64,000 nucleotides of DNA from Morococcus cerebrosus (lineage in GTDB: Bacteria; Pseudomonadota; Gammaproteobacteria; Burkholderiales; Neisseriaceae), in assembly GCF_022749515.1 (NCBI RefSeq), contig NZ_CP094242.1, forward strand, positions 1,674,001-1,738,000. Reading direction: 5' to 3'. Within the stretch, counting starts at the first letter, position 1; the number at the start of each line of letters is the position of its first letter. Made by a program: the position numbers and the translations under genes. The notes beneath the pieces were generated by a model, which had not been told where the DNA came from, ran no database searches, and saw nothing but the letters and a program-made list of their open reading frames with translations. Below, piece after piece: positions 17,700 to 29,736 of this stretch.

Positions 17700-18281
17700 A
17701 CACGCTCTTAGACGGCATTATGCGCAAAGCCTGCCGCAACCGTCCGCTGACGGAAGCGCAAACCAAACGCAACCGATATTTGTCGAAGACCCGTTATGTG
17801 GTCGAACAAAGCTTCGGTACGCTGCACCGTAAATTCCGCTACGCCCGGGCAGCCTATTTTGGTCTGCTCAAAGTGAGTGCGCAAAGCCATCTGAAGGCGA
17901 TGTGTTTGAACCTGTTGAAAGCGGCCAACAGGCTAAGTGTGCCTGTTGCAGCCTAAAAGGCGGCCCGGATGCCTGATTATCGGGTATCCGGGGAGGATTA
18001 AGGGGGTATTTGGGTAGAATTAAGGAGTGATTGGGGGCGGAAACAGCCGAAAACAGCCGAAAACCTGTGTTTGGGGTTTCGGTTGTCGGGGGAAAAGGAA
18101 TTTTGCAAAGGTCTCTGCCTGTTTGTTTTTTAAGGCGAAGACTATACATTGTCTTTCCCTAGTCTGTTCCACGGTAACAAGATCGGTTCAACGAACAAAA
18201 ACGCCCACTCCCTTCCGGAATTGGACGTTTTTTAGTTTGGCCATCGTATTCACCTGCAATTTCACGAATACGTGGATAGGT

Positions 18282-18581
18282 TTATTTTTTAGATAATGGG
18301 ACGGCGTTTTTAGCTTTTGGGTTGGCAGGTGCGGGAGCGACGGTTGCTTCGGTCTTCAGTTTGGAGAAGATACCCTCGCCGATGCCTTTAACGTTTTTGA
18401 GCTCTTCCACTGATTTGAAGGCACCATGCTGCTGGCGGTAGTCCACAATGGCTTTCGCTTTGGCCGGACCGATGCCGGGCAGGGCTTCCAATTCGGACGG
18501 GGAAGCGGTATTGATGTTGACGGCTGCCAGCGACAGCGAGGCGGTCAGAACGGAGAGTGCGGCAAAGAGGAATTTTTTCAT
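18282..18581 (-). CDS. comEA: ComEA-like DNA-binding competence protein
   Basis: A 99-residue secreted protein: signal peptide MKKFLFAALSVLTASLSLA followed by a tandem helix-hairpin-helix domain (NINTASPSELEALPGIGPAKAKAIVDYR, then FKSVEELKNVKGIGEGIF) and a short Ala/Pro/Lys tail. ComEA-type proteins bind incoming double-stranded DNA in the periplasm and pull it in during transformation. In pathogenic Neisseria, near-identical comE copies lie beside each rRNA operon; the position here, 350 bp behind a 5S gene, fits that. Other copies are therefore expected elsewhere in the genome. Confidence 0.93.
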   Translation of the reverse strand: MKKFLFAALSVLTASLSLAAVNINTASPSELEALPGIGPAKAKAIVDYRQQHGAFKSVEELKNVKGIGEGIFSKLKTEATVAPAPANPKAKNAVPLSKK

Positions 18582-18894
18582 AAGGGCGTTTTCCTATCAT
18601 TTCGTTAATATGGACGGCACCGCCGTGGAGGCGTTACCACTAAATATTTTATTATCATATACTTTACATTATTTTAATTCAAACAATTTTAAATATTTCC
18701 AACTTTACTATCTCTCAATGTATTGATTCTACAACATCTACTAACCCACCTCAATTTCGAAGCGGCCCCACCCACATTCTCAAAAGCCCATTCTTCTACA
18801 ACCGGAGCATTCAGAGTATTACCCCATTCCGCCCCACCGCCGCTATCAGGGCAGGGATATCGGGTTCTCCAAACCTGTCAACGATACAAAGTAA
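18582..18894. other. Gap between comEA and the rRNA operon
   Basis: 313 bp without a gene. The part at 18640-18725 is AT-rich and could hold the comEA promoter; I see no clear -35/-10 pair, repeat or further open frame. Confidence 0.5.
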
Positions 18895-18920
18895 AAGCCC
18901 CCGACATCTGTCGGGGGCTT
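18895..18920 (-). terminator. rRNA operon terminator
   Basis: AAGCCCCCGACA and TGTCGGGGGCTT form a perfect 12-bp GC-rich stem with a 2-base loop. Read on the minus strand it is followed by TTTTAC. It lies just past the 5S gene. Confidence 0.92.
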
Positions 18921-18929
18921 AGAATAGGT

Positions 18930-19043
18930 GTTTGGCAGTGACCTACTTTCGCATGGAAGAACCACACTATCATCGGCGCTGAGTCGTTTCACGGTCCTGT
19001 TCGGGATGGGAAGGCGTGGGACCAACTCGCTATGGCCGCCAAA
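18930..19043 (-). rRNA. rrf: 5S ribosomal RNA
   Basis: On the minus strand it reads TTTGGCGGCCATAGCGAGTT at the 5' side, through CCCATCCCGAACAGGACCGT, to GCGAAAGTAGGTCACTGCCA at the 3' side. These are the conserved 5S arms. The ends are placed by the closing stem and could shift by 1-3 bases. Confidence 0.95.
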
Positions 19044-19120
19044 CTTAAACTGTACAAATCGGCAAAGCCTTAATCAATATATTCGGTGATGACTGAATCA
19101 GTCAGTAAGCTTTTTATTTG

Positions 19121-19137
19121 AAGTTCTTCAAATGATA

Positions 19138-19145
<8 letters not shown>
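19121..19145 (-). other. 23S processing stem, 3' arm
   Basis: These 25 bases are the reverse complement, with one mismatch, of 22022-22046. In the precursor transcript they bring the two ends of 23S together to form the RNase III processing stem. The rnc gene is in this window (26771). Confidence 0.88.
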
Positions 19146-22021
<2,876 letters not shown>

Positions 22022-22028
<7 letters not shown>

Positions 22029-22046
22029 CTATCATTTCAAGAACTT
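22022..22046 (-). other. 23S processing stem, 5' arm
   Basis: Complementary to 19121-19145 with a single mismatch in 25 bases; the inner end overlaps the first bases of mature 23S. Confidence 0.88.
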
Positions 22047-22290
22047 CTCTGACTTTGCCTGATATTCCGTTGACTAGAACATCAAACTTGAATTTCCTAC
22101 TCTGATAAAGCTTACTGCTTGTTGTGTCTTAATCCCGCCTTTTGTCTTTCGGGATTAAGTCGATACAATCATCACCCAAATACTGTACCTGTTTTTCTTT
22201 TCCTGTTCAGGAGACAACTGACCGTTTGCAATCGGTCAATCATCAAAAACAGACACATTGTCTTTGTTTGTTGATTTCGGCTTTCCAATT

Positions 22291-22301
22291 TGTTAAAGAT
22301 C
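22291..22301 (-). promoter_or_regulatory. boxA antitermination site in the 16S-23S spacer
   Basis: On the minus strand it reads GATCTTTAACA, close to the boxA consensus TGCTCTTTAACA, and lies ~260 bases upstream of 23S, as is usual in rRNA operons. NusB, which with NusE binds boxA RNA, is encoded at 28891. Confidence 0.75.
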
Positions 22302-22458
22302 GATGCGTTCAATATTGCTATTTACTTCGCAAATCAAAATGAGCTGATTATTATAGCAGCCTTTCTTTTTCCGTCAAACTGATTCGTCAGCAGACTTCTC
22401 TTTAGAAAAAAAGAAAGCAGTTACACTGCCTTTTAACTCGCTTTGATTTGGAAAGTAT

Positions 22459-22534
22459 TGGTGGAGGCAAACGGGATCGAACCGATGACCCCCTGCTTGC
22501 AAAGCAGGTGCTCTACCAACTGAGCTATGCCCCC
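22459..22534 (-). tRNA. tRNA-Ala (anticodon TGC)
   Basis: 76 nt, reading GGGGGCATAGCTCAGTTGGT at the 5' end, anticodon loop CTTTGCAAG, T arm GGTTCGATCC and encoded CCA. It is part of the 16S-23S spacer. Confidence 0.98.
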
Positions 22535-22539
22535 GTTCT

Positions 22540-22616
<77 letters not shown>

Positions 22617-22676
22617 GGATTCTCTTCTTAAGCGAATCTTGTCTTCACTCAAGCATTTTTCCGCATCTTCTACAGT

Positions 22677-22705
22677 TTACCGATAAGTGTGAATACGACA
22701 GCCTC
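22677..22705 (-). other. 16S processing stem, 3' arm
   Basis: These 29 bases are complementary to 24348-24376 with two mismatches. The pair flanks 16S and would form the RNase III stem in the precursor. Confidence 0.85.
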
Positions 22706-22714
22706 TTCTTTCTC

Positions 22715-24258
<1,544 letters not shown>

Positions 24259-24347
24259 AATCTCTAACTTTTTAACTTCTGGTCTGCTTCAAAGAAACCG
24301 ACAGGACAATGTCTAAAACATCATCTTGTCTGTCTTTCAAACAGTGT

Positions 24348-24376
24348 GAGGCTGTCGCACTCACACTTATCGGTAA
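24348..24376 (-). other. 16S processing stem, 5' arm
   Basis: Partner of 22677-22705 (GAGGCTGTCG then CACTTATCGGTAA on the plus strand); 27 of 29 bases pair. Confidence 0.85.
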
Positions 24377-24383
24377 TCTGTTT

Positions 24384-24394
24384 TGTTAAAGAGC
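24384..24394 (-). promoter_or_regulatory. boxA in the rRNA leader
   Basis: On the minus strand it reads GCTCTTTAACA, identical to the core of the boxA consensus, between promoter P2 and 16S. It is the expected loading site for the NusB-NusE antitermination complex. Confidence 0.85.
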
Positions 24395-24402
24395 GAAAAC
24401 GA

Positions 24403-24430
24403 ATTATAAAGCATTTCAAATCATTGTCAA
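24403..24430 (-). promoter_or_regulatory. rRNA operon promoter P2
   Basis: On the minus strand: TTGACA, a 16-base spacer, TATAAT. Both hexamers are perfect sigma70 consensus. It lies just upstream of the leader boxA. Confidence 0.9.
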
Positions 24431-24520
24431 TCAAAACTTTTCTTAAAACCTCGAAAAATCAGACCAACTGTGATATACTTATCAGTTCGTTCAACCACCG
24501 CCGAAGCAGCGAAGAACCGA

Positions 24521-24549
24521 ACTATACCCCCCTCCCAAAAAACCGTCAA
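24521..24549 (-). promoter_or_regulatory. rRNA operon promoter P1
   Basis: On the minus strand: TTGACG, a 17-base spacer (GTTTTTTGGGAGGGGGG), TATAGT. It is the upstream promoter of the operon, 119 bp before P2. The spacer holds homopolymer runs (T6 and G6). Confidence 0.82.
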
Positions 24550-24647
24550 CTCCCAAACAACAAAAAATTCCACAAAAACCGACAACAAACTGAAATTCAA
24601 AAACTTTTATTTCAAAATATTCTCAAACCAAACTCAATCAACAGCAA

Positions 24648-24677
24648 AGGTCGTCTGAAATCAATTTCAGACGACCT
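24648..24677 (-). terminator. Inverted DUS pair behind thrB
   Basis: AGGTCGTCTGAA (24648-24659), 6-base loop, TTCAGACGACCT (24666-24677), 27 bp past the thrB stop. Confidence 0.82.
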
Positions 24678-24703
24678 TTGAAATCGCTACAACATATCCA
24701 AAT

Positions 24704-25621
24704 TCAGTTCAGACTTAACAACAAATCCCTAAAAACATTTGGATCTTTGATAAAAGTCATCTCACCCTCTTGGGGAAAATGAAAATCTAACAGTCTTGAT
24801 ACCCAAAAGCGTACGCACCCAGCCCGCTGCGCCACAGGAAAATATTCCTTCTCCGCATCAGATAGCGGACGAATGCTTTCATAACCGTCAATAAACGCTT
24901 TGCATAACTCGGCATCCAACTTGCTGTCAGAAGTTCTCGACCAATCATTCACTGCGATTGCCAAGTCATACATGAAATTTCCATTACATGCATAATAGAA
25001 ATCGATGAACCCGGCCACATTTTCACCATCCAACAAAACGTTGTCTTTAAATAAATCGGCATGAATGATGCCGGATGGCAAATGACCGCCGAGATTGTTT
25101 TCCAAATCTGAAATTTCCTTACCCAACAACCGGGCATCAGCCTCATTCAACTGTGGCAATAATTGTTCATAAGCTTGCTTCCACCATCTGTTGTACCGGG
25201 GATTTTCCATTTTTTCAGGAAAATCTTGAACTGCCAAATGCATTTTGGCCAACATAGCGCCCGTGTTAAAACACTGCATCTCGGTCGCCCATGCGGTATC
25301 CGCACCGTTTAATCTTGTAACAACGCAAGCCGGTTTACCTGCTAATACTGAATCCAGCTTGCCATCTTTTCGTACAATCGGACTTGGACAAGCCACGTCT
25401 TTACCGCTCAAATGTTGGTTCAGATTCAAGAAAAATGGCAATTCATCCTGACGCAGCACTTCAAATACAGTTAAAACATAGCTGCCTTTAGAAGTATTCA
25501 AAAAGTAATTACTGTTGGTAATTCCCTGCGCAATGCCTTGCAGCGAAACAAATTCTCCCAGATCGTAATCTGACAAAAATTCCCGTATTTGCTCATCAGA
25601 AATATTAGTATAAACAGACAT
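24704..25621 (-). CDS. thrB: Homoserine kinase, ThrB2/APH-fold type
   Basis: Phosphorylates homoserine in threonine synthesis. This is the aminoglycoside-phosphotransferase-like form used by many beta- and gammaproteobacteria, not the GHMP kinase of E. coli. The 305-residue protein has [19 protein letters not shown] (nucleotide loop and Lys), the catalytic [16 protein letters not shown] with Asp and Asn, and [19 protein letters not shown] (the metal-binding Asp). The ATG at 25619-25621 gives [16 protein letters not shown], as in neisserial homologues. Confidence 0.95.
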   Translation of the reverse strand: MSVYTNISDEQIREFLSDYDLGEFVSLQGIAQGITNSNYFLNTSKGSYVLTVFEVLRQDELPFFLNLNQHLSGKDVACPSPIVRKDGKLDSVLAGKPACVVTRLNGADTAWATEMQCFNTGAMLAKMHLAVQDFPEKMENPRYNRWWKQAYEQLLPQLNEADARLLGKEISDLENNLGGHLPSGIIHADLFKDNVLLDGENVAGFIDFYYACNGNFMYDLAIAVNDWSRTSDSKLDAELCKAFIDGYESIRPLSDAEKEYFPVAQRAGCVRFWVSRLLDFHFPQEGEMTFIKDPNVFRDLLLSLN

Positions 25622-25667
25622 AGATTAAATCCAGTGTAAACAATCAATCGCAGTATTTTCAGACGAC

Positions 25668-26594
25668 CTACAAACCCAATTCCCTCAGGAAACGCACGTC
25701 GTCCGCCCAGCCTGATTTGACCTTAACCCAAACCTTTAAAAACACTTTGGTATCAAACAGTTTTTCCATATCGAGGCGGGCTTCTGTGGAGATTTTTTTC
25801 AGTTTCTCCCCACCTTTGCCGATCAGGATGGCTTTTTGGCTGTCTTTATCGACCAATACGGCGATGTAGATTCGGTAGAGGCCGTTTTCCTCTTCTTCGA
25901 ATTGTTCGATTTCCACGTTCATGGCGTAGGGCAGCTCTTCGCCGAGGTAGCGGAACAGTTTTTCGCGCACGATTTCGGTGGCGAGGAAACGGCTGGAACG
26001 GTCGGTCACCATTTCTTCCGGATACATCGGCACGCTTTGGGGCAGGTAAGGTCTGAGGCGCGCGAGCAGGTTGGCGATGCCCAATCCGTGTTTGGCGCTG
26101 ACGGTTTCATGTCCTGCAAATTTGAATTCTGCGCTGATTTGGTCGATAAATTCCTGCAAACCGCCATTGCCCGCTTTGTTTTTGTCGATTTTGTTGATAA
26201 CGAGGATAACGGGCGTGTTTGTGGGCAACTGTTTCATCACGATACGGTCGGCATCGGTAAAGCGCATGGCTTCGACGACGAAAACGACGGCATCGACGCC
26301 GCTCAACGCTTCGGTTACGTTTTGATTGAGGCGGTCGTTTAGGGCGTTGCGGTGTTTGGTTTGGAAACCGGGGGTATCGACGAAAACGAATTGGGCGGTG
26401 TCGTCGGTATAAATACCGGTAACGCGGTTGCGCGTGGTTTGGGCTTTTTTGCTGGTGATGCTGATTTTTTGCCCGATGAGGTGGTTCATCAGCGTGGATT
26501 TGCCGACGTTGGGGCGGCCGACGATGGCAACGAAGCCGCAGCGGTAGTCGGCGGGGTGGTTGGATTCGTTTTGCAGGAAGGTTTCGATGTCCAT
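25668..26594 (-). CDS. era: GTPase Era
   Basis: Era is an essential GTPase that binds the 3' end of 16S rRNA and helps 30S assembly. The 308-residue product has the GTPase motifs GRPNVGKST (G1), DTPGFQTKHR (G3) and NKIDK (G4), then a C-terminal KH domain with AILIGKGGEKLKKISTEAR. The first ~17 residues are a short extra N-terminal tail. rnc lies upstream in the same direction, the usual rnc-era pairing, but 176 bp with two separate DUS copies lies between them. Confidence 0.97.
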   Translation of the reverse strand: MDIETFLQNESNHPADYRCGFVAIVGRPNVGKSTLMNHLIGQKISITSKKAQTTRNRVTGIYTDDTAQFVFVDTPGFQTKHRNALNDRLNQNVTEALSGVDAVVFVVEAMRFTDADRIVMKQLPTNTPVILVINKIDKNKAGNGGLQEFIDQISAEFKFAGHETVSAKHGLGIANLLARLRPYLPQSVPMYPEEMVTDRSSRFLATEIVREKLFRYLGEELPYAMNVEIEQFEEEENGLYRIYIAVLVDKDSQKAILIGKGGEKLKKISTEARLDMEKLFDTKVFLKVWVKVKSGWADDVRFLRELGL

Positions 26595-26770
26595 GATGGC
26601 TTTCTGTTTGACGTTTCAGACGACCTTTTCGTCTTGTCATAGGGGCTGTCGAGATTTAATTGTCCAAGTGGATTTTTGTTCACAAAGCGGAAGATGCCGC
26701 TTTGGCGATAAAAAAAACATGGAAACTATTGAATGTCGTCAGACCCTAGGTCGTCTGAAAAATAAATCGG

Positions 26771-27490
26771 CTATTTTTTTGCTTTTTTCAAAGGGTGGTG
26801 TTGCTCGAGCCATTGCAGCGCTTCTTTGGCGGCTTGCTGCTCGGCAACCTTGCGGCTGCTGCCTTGTGCTTTGCAGATAAAACCGAGTTCGCCCAAGTCG
26901 CATGAAATCAGGAACATACTGTCATTGGCATGACCGATTTGTTCCTCGATGCGGTATTTGGGCAAGGCAAGGCGGCGGGCTTGGAGGGCTTCTTGCAGGG
27001 CGGTTTTGTTGTCTTTGCCCTGCGTTTTGAAATCGGCACGTTTGACGCGTTCGGCGAACAAGTGCCGCACCACTTTCTCCGCCTCGGCGAAATCCGCATC
27101 AAAGCTGACGGCGGCAAACATCGCTTCCATAGCATCGGCAAGGATGGAGGGTCGTCTGAATCCGCCACTTTTCAACTCGCCCGCACCCAAATAAAGCCCG
27201 TCGCCGACATTCATTTCCAAAGCGATTTCCGCCAACACGCCTTCATTGACCAAGCTCGCGCGCAAACGCGACAACTCGCCTTCGGTCAGCTTGGGGAACG
27301 CGTCAAACAACATTTTGGCGACGGTGTAGTTCAAAATCGAATCGCCGACGAACTCGAAACGTTCGTTGTTTTTCGCATGGTAGCTGCGGTGGGTCAGCGC
27401 CTGCTGCAAAAGCGCGGTATCTTTGAAATGGTAACCCAGTTTATTCTGAATGGCGGCATGCGCCTGCTGTTTTAACACATCTGTTTTCAT
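26771..27490 (-). CDS. rnc: Ribonuclease III
   Basis: RNase III cuts double-stranded RNA, including the 16S and 23S precursor stems seen in this window and CREE transcripts. The 239-residue protein has the signature ERFEFVGDSILNYTVAKMLF with catalytic Glu and Asp, a second acidic site in DAMEAMFAAV, and a C-terminal double-stranded RNA-binding domain (LQEALQARRLALPKYRI to VAEQQAAKEALQWLEQ). The ATG at 27488-27490 (MKTDVLKQQAHAAIQ) was preferred; the longer in-frame extension encodes no family sequence. Confidence 0.96.
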   Translation of the reverse strand: MKTDVLKQQAHAAIQNKLGYHFKDTALLQQALTHRSYHAKNNERFEFVGDSILNYTVAKMLFDAFPKLTEGELSRLRASLVNEGVLAEIALEMNVGDGLYLGAGELKSGGFRRPSILADAMEAMFAAVSFDADFAEAEKVVRHLFAERVKRADFKTQGKDNKTALQEALQARRLALPKYRIEEQIGHANDSMFLISCDLGELGFICKAQGSSRKVAEQQAAKEALQWLEQHHPLKKAKK

Positions 27491-27617
27491 GAGGACGTTT
27501 ATCTTTCTTCTTGCTTCGGCGTATCGGGTGGGAGGCGGCAAAAATTCAGCCTCCCAAACCAACCCGAATGCGTTTCGGCACTTCATGCAAATACGGAAAC
27601 ACTTTAGGGCTGCAACA

Positions 27618-27652
27618 GTCGTCTGAAACACAGTTCAGCGCGTTTCAGACGA
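27618..27652. repeat. Inverted DUS pair upstream of rnc
   Basis: GTCGTCTGAA (27618-27627) and TTCAGACGAC (27643-27652) between the divergent rnc and DUF2185 genes. It is not at a gene end, so a terminator role is unlikely. Confidence 0.65.
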
Positions 27653-27687
27653 CCAGCATTGTACCATCAAACCATAAGCGGCAAATA

Positions 27688-27794
27688 TATAGTGGATTAA
27701 CTTTAAACCAGTACGGCGTTACCTCGCCTTGCCGTACTATCTGTACTGTCTGCGGCTTCGTCGCCTTGTCCTGATTTAAAGTTAATCCACTATA
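27688..27794. repeat. Correia repeat element, short class, 107 bp
   Basis: TATAGTGGATTAAC at the left and GTTAATCCACTATA at the right. It ends 72 bp upstream of the DUF2185 gene, in the promoter region of the DUF2185-ribH-nusB group. Confidence 0.92.
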
Positions 27795-27866
27795 AAGATA
27801 CACGGTGCAGAGGCTGCCCTAATCATGATAAAATCCGCACAATTTTTACGGCATGCACACACCGCA

Positions 27867-28190
27867 ATGAATAAATTTGCCCAAGCCCTCTCAGCCGCCC
27901 TCGACCGCTGCATCGTGACCAATACGGTAGCCAAACAAGGCGAACCCGTCGGCTTCCTCTACCGCGAAGCCCCCGTTTTCGAAAACGACAGCGGCTGGCG
28001 CTTCTTCAGCGGCGACGAGACCGACGAATACACCGACGATCCCGACAATTTCAGCGTCGTCAGCCTTTCCGAAATCACCCAATCCAATCCCGCCATCGCC
28101 GCGCTGATAACCCAACCCGAAGGCAGCGCATGGGAAATCGGCGAAGACGGCGAGTTTCAAGCCGTTGCCGACTGGCAGCCGCAGGAATAA
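27867..28190 (+). CDS. DUF2185 (Imm33-like) domain protein
   Basis: A 107-residue acidic cytoplasmic protein beginning MNKFAQALSAALDRCIVTNTV. The central block KQGEPVGFLYREAPVFENDSGWRFFSGDE, then DDPDNFSVVSLSEI, matches DUF2185, a domain also used as an immunity protein (Imm33) in polymorphic toxin loci. I see no toxin gene nearby; the next genes are ribH and nusB, so this is more likely a housekeeping orphan of the family. The ATG at 27867 is chosen because homologous sequence starts there. Confidence 0.82.
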   Translation: MNKFAQALSAALDRCIVTNTVAKQGEPVGFLYREAPVFENDSGWRFFSGDETDEYTDDPDNFSVVSLSEITQSNPAIAALITQPEGSAWEIGEDGEFQAVADWQPQE

Positions 28191-28265
28191 ATCCCCAATA
28201 TCGTTTTCAGAAAAGCCAAACGTCGTCTGAAAACCCGTTTACCGCTCAAAATACAAGGAAACACC

Positions 28266-28745
28266 ATGAACATCATCGCCCCGAACCTCGACGGCGCACA
28301 CCTGCGCATCGGCATCGTACAAGCCCGCTTTACCAACGAAATCGGCAGCGAAATGCTCAAAGTCTGCTGCCGCACCCTGCAAGAATTGGGCGTAGCCGAC
28401 GACAACATCACCATTGCCACCGTACCCGGCGCGCTCGAAGTACCGCTCGTCCTGCAAAACATGGCAGCCTCCGAGCAATACGACGCGCTGATTGCCATCG
28501 GCGTCGTCATCCGCGGCGAAACCTACCACTTCGAACTCGTTTCCAACGAATCCGGTTCAGGCGTAACCCGTGTCGGACTCGACTACAACATCCCCATCGC
28601 CAATGCCATCCTGACCACCGAAAACGACGAACAAGCCGTCGCGCGCATTGAAGAAAAAGCCGCCGACGCCGCCAAAGTCGCCGTCGAGTGTGCCAACCTT
28701 GTCAACCATCTGATCGAAGAGCAGTTTGACGACGAAGAAGAATAA
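28266..28745 (+). CDS. ribH: 6,7-dimethyl-8-ribityllumazine synthase
   Basis: RibH condenses the ribityl-aminouracil with dihydroxybutanone phosphate to form the riboflavin precursor. The 159-residue protein begins [26 protein letters not shown] and carries [39 protein letters not shown] with the catalytic His, and [18 protein letters not shown]. An AAGGAAACACC ribosome site precedes the ATG. The ribH-nusB order is standard in Proteobacteria. Confidence 0.97.
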   Translation: MNIIAPNLDGAHLRIGIVQARFTNEIGSEMLKVCCRTLQELGVADDNITIATVPGALEVPLVLQNMAASEQYDALIAIGVVIRGETYHFELVSNESGSGVTRVGLDYNIPIANAILTTENDEQAVARIEEKAADAAKVAVECANLVNHLIEEQFDDEEE

Positions 28746-28809
28746 GCCCGAACGCGAAACCCATAGCTTTGCCACATTCCGGTTTCGCCCCGTCTGCCGG
28801 ACAAACCGT

Positions 28810-28846
28810 TTTCAGACGACCCGTCATCCGACAGAGGTCGTCTGAA
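28810..28846 (+). terminator. Inverted DUS pair behind ribH
   Basis: TTCAGACGACC (28810-28820) and AGGTCGTCTGAA (28835-28846) between ribH and nusB; nusB expression may therefore depend on read-through or its own promoter. Confidence 0.65.
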
Positions 28847-28890
28847 ACATTCATTACCGCACCTACCGTGCCGCCAACGAAGGAATCCCC

Positions 28891-29322
28891 ATGAAAACCC
28901 CACGCCGCCGCGCCCGCGAGTTAGCCGTACAAGCCCTCTACCAAGCCGGCATCAACAACACCGCCGCCCCCGAAATCGCTAAAAACATCCAAGACCAGCC
29001 CGACTTCGCCAAAGCGGACGAAGAGCTGTTCAACAAACTCTTCTTCGGCACGCACACCCACGCCGCCGAATACATCCAGCAAATCCGCCCCCTGCTCGAC
29101 CGCGACGAAAAAGACCTCAGCCCCATCGAACGCGCCGTTCTGCTGATGGCATGTCACGAATTGAGCGCGATGCCCGAAACCCCCTACCCCGTCATCATCA
29201 ACGAAGCCATCGAAGTGACCAAAACCTTCGGCGGCACCGACGGGCACAAATTCGTCAACGGCATCCTCGACAAACTCGCCGCCCAACTGCGCCCGAACGA
29301 TCCGAAACGCGGCAATGCATAA
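28891..29322 (+). CDS. nusB: Transcription antitermination factor NusB
   Basis: NusB with NusE (S10) binds boxA RNA and keeps RNA polymerase processive through rRNA operons. The 143-residue all-helical protein begins MKTPRRRARELAVQALYQAGIN and has the RNA-binding arginine patch, then DLSPIERAVLLMACHELSAMPETPYPVIINEAIEVTKTFGG and KFVNGILDKLA. Two boxA sites it would use lie in the rRNA operon of this window (24384 and 22291). Confidence 0.97.
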   Translation: MKTPRRRARELAVQALYQAGINNTAAPEIAKNIQDQPDFAKADEELFNKLFFGTHTHAAEYIQQIRPLLDRDEKDLSPIERAVLLMACHELSAMPETPYPVIINEAIEVTKTFGGTDGHKFVNGILDKLAAQLRPNDPKRGNA

Positions 29323-29343
29323 TTTAAATGAGCAATCATGAAA

Positions 29344-29370
29344 AGGCCGTCTGAAAGTTTCAGACGACCT
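29344..29370 (+). terminator. Mixed-dialect DUS hairpin behind nusB
   Basis: Left arm AGGCCGTCTGAA (29344-29355), right arm TTCAGACGACCT (29359-29370) with a 3-base loop and a T run. The left arm is the AG-DUS dialect and the right arm the AG-muc dialect, so the stem has one G-T or A-C position. Confidence 0.8.
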
Positions 29371-29500
29371 TTTTGGCTTAAATTTAAATTAAAGAGCTTG
29401 TTCTTGTCGTTATATTACTCACTCTATATTCTTTTATCATGGAATATAACTACAAAATACAAAAATACAACAATCAAAGAGAAACTTTACAAGAAAAAAC

Positions 29501-29529
29501 TTGCATTACTTCCGCTTAAAGCGCATAAT
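29501..29529 (+). promoter_or_regulatory. Predicted promoter of the small RNA
   Basis: TTGCAT (29501-29506), 17-base spacer, CATAAT (29524-29529). Transcription would begin near 29536-29538. Confidence 0.6.
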
Positions 29530-29536
29530 TCGTCCC

Positions 29537-29627
29537 GTTAGCTGGTTCGAGTAGTCAGTTAATAGTTTCTCCTCTATTTCTCCTTTGTAGACTTGGCACA
29601 CATCTTATTGATGTGTGCATTTTTTTT
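29537..29627 (+). ncRNA. Candidate trans-acting sRNA, resembling the neisserial NmsR/NgncR_162-163 family
   Basis: About 90 nt between a predicted promoter and a strong intrinsic terminator, with no open frame. Three parts are visible. Stem-loop 1 is TTAGCTG (29538-29544) with CAGTTAA (29556-29562). Next is an unpaired pyrimidine-rich stretch (29565-29587) with two anti-Shine-Dalgarno motifs, CTCCT and TTCTCCTT. The terminator stem GCACACATC/GATGTGTGC with a T tail ends it. From memory, sibling sRNAs of this layout lie beside an lrp/asnC gene in N. meningitidis and N. gonorrhoeae and repress metabolic mRNAs by covering ribosome sites; here lrp is the next gene. Only one copy is seen. Confidence 0.62.
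29596..29627 (+). terminator. Intrinsic terminator of the sRNA
   Basis: GCACACATC and GATGTGTGC form a perfect 9-bp stem with a 5-base loop (29596-29618), followed by an A and eight T residues. It is not of DUS type and no protein gene ends here. Confidence 0.85.
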
Positions 29628-29736
29628 GCTTTTTTCTTTCAATCTAATGATATAAGCAAAGAAGTTACAATATTTCATATTTCCCTATCTACTATCTACC
29701 AGTGTAATTATTCTAATCTTGGCTTCTGTCCTACAC

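Larger units (their letters stand above)
16866..17707 (+). mobile_element. 842-bp IS5-family element (IS427-like group) nested in the IS1106-like element
   Basis: The ends are GAACGTGTTCAT (16866) and ATGAACACGCTC (to 17707), a 12-bp inverted repeat with one mismatch. The target triplet TTA is duplicated at 16863-16865 and 17708-17710; removing the element and one TTA restores the IS1106-like reading across the junction. Two overlapping transposase frames with an A7 tract between them are typical of the group. Confidence 0.92.
16105..17956 (+). pseudogene. IS1106-like transposase, frameshifted and split by an inserted IS
   Basis: Begins MSTFFQQTAQAMIAKHID with the RTRYLRDHRGRPAYPLLSMFKA helix-turn-helix region and the first DDE Asp in AAVIDATIIQTAGSK. 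At about 16669-16671 one base is missing (CTCTACAACTCGG where an intact copy would read CTCTACAAACTCGG); the frame moves and continues as GYKQHTRTDEEGYIEKLHITPAN with the second Asp in VYADKGYDS. The gene is then cut after ...LKEHQLL by the IS at 16866 and resumes at 17711 with DGIMRKACRNRPLTEAQTKRN, then VEQSFGTLHRKFRYARA. It is doubly inactivated. Confidence 0.9.
16042..18115 (+). mobile_element. IS5-family (IS1106-like) element, interrupted by a second IS
   Basis: Terminal inverted repeats GAGACCTTTGCAAAATTCC (left, from 16042) and its complement GGAATTTTGCAAAGGTCTC (right, to 18115). The transposase closely follows the neisserial IS1106 group as I know it. An 842-bp IS5-family element splits it at 16866-17707, so the outer element is about 1.23 kb without the insert. 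I see no convincing target duplication outside it. The last 160 bp before the right end are non-coding and contain a tandem CAGCCGAAAA repeat. The name IS1106 is from memory of the transposase, not a search. Confidence 0.85.
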
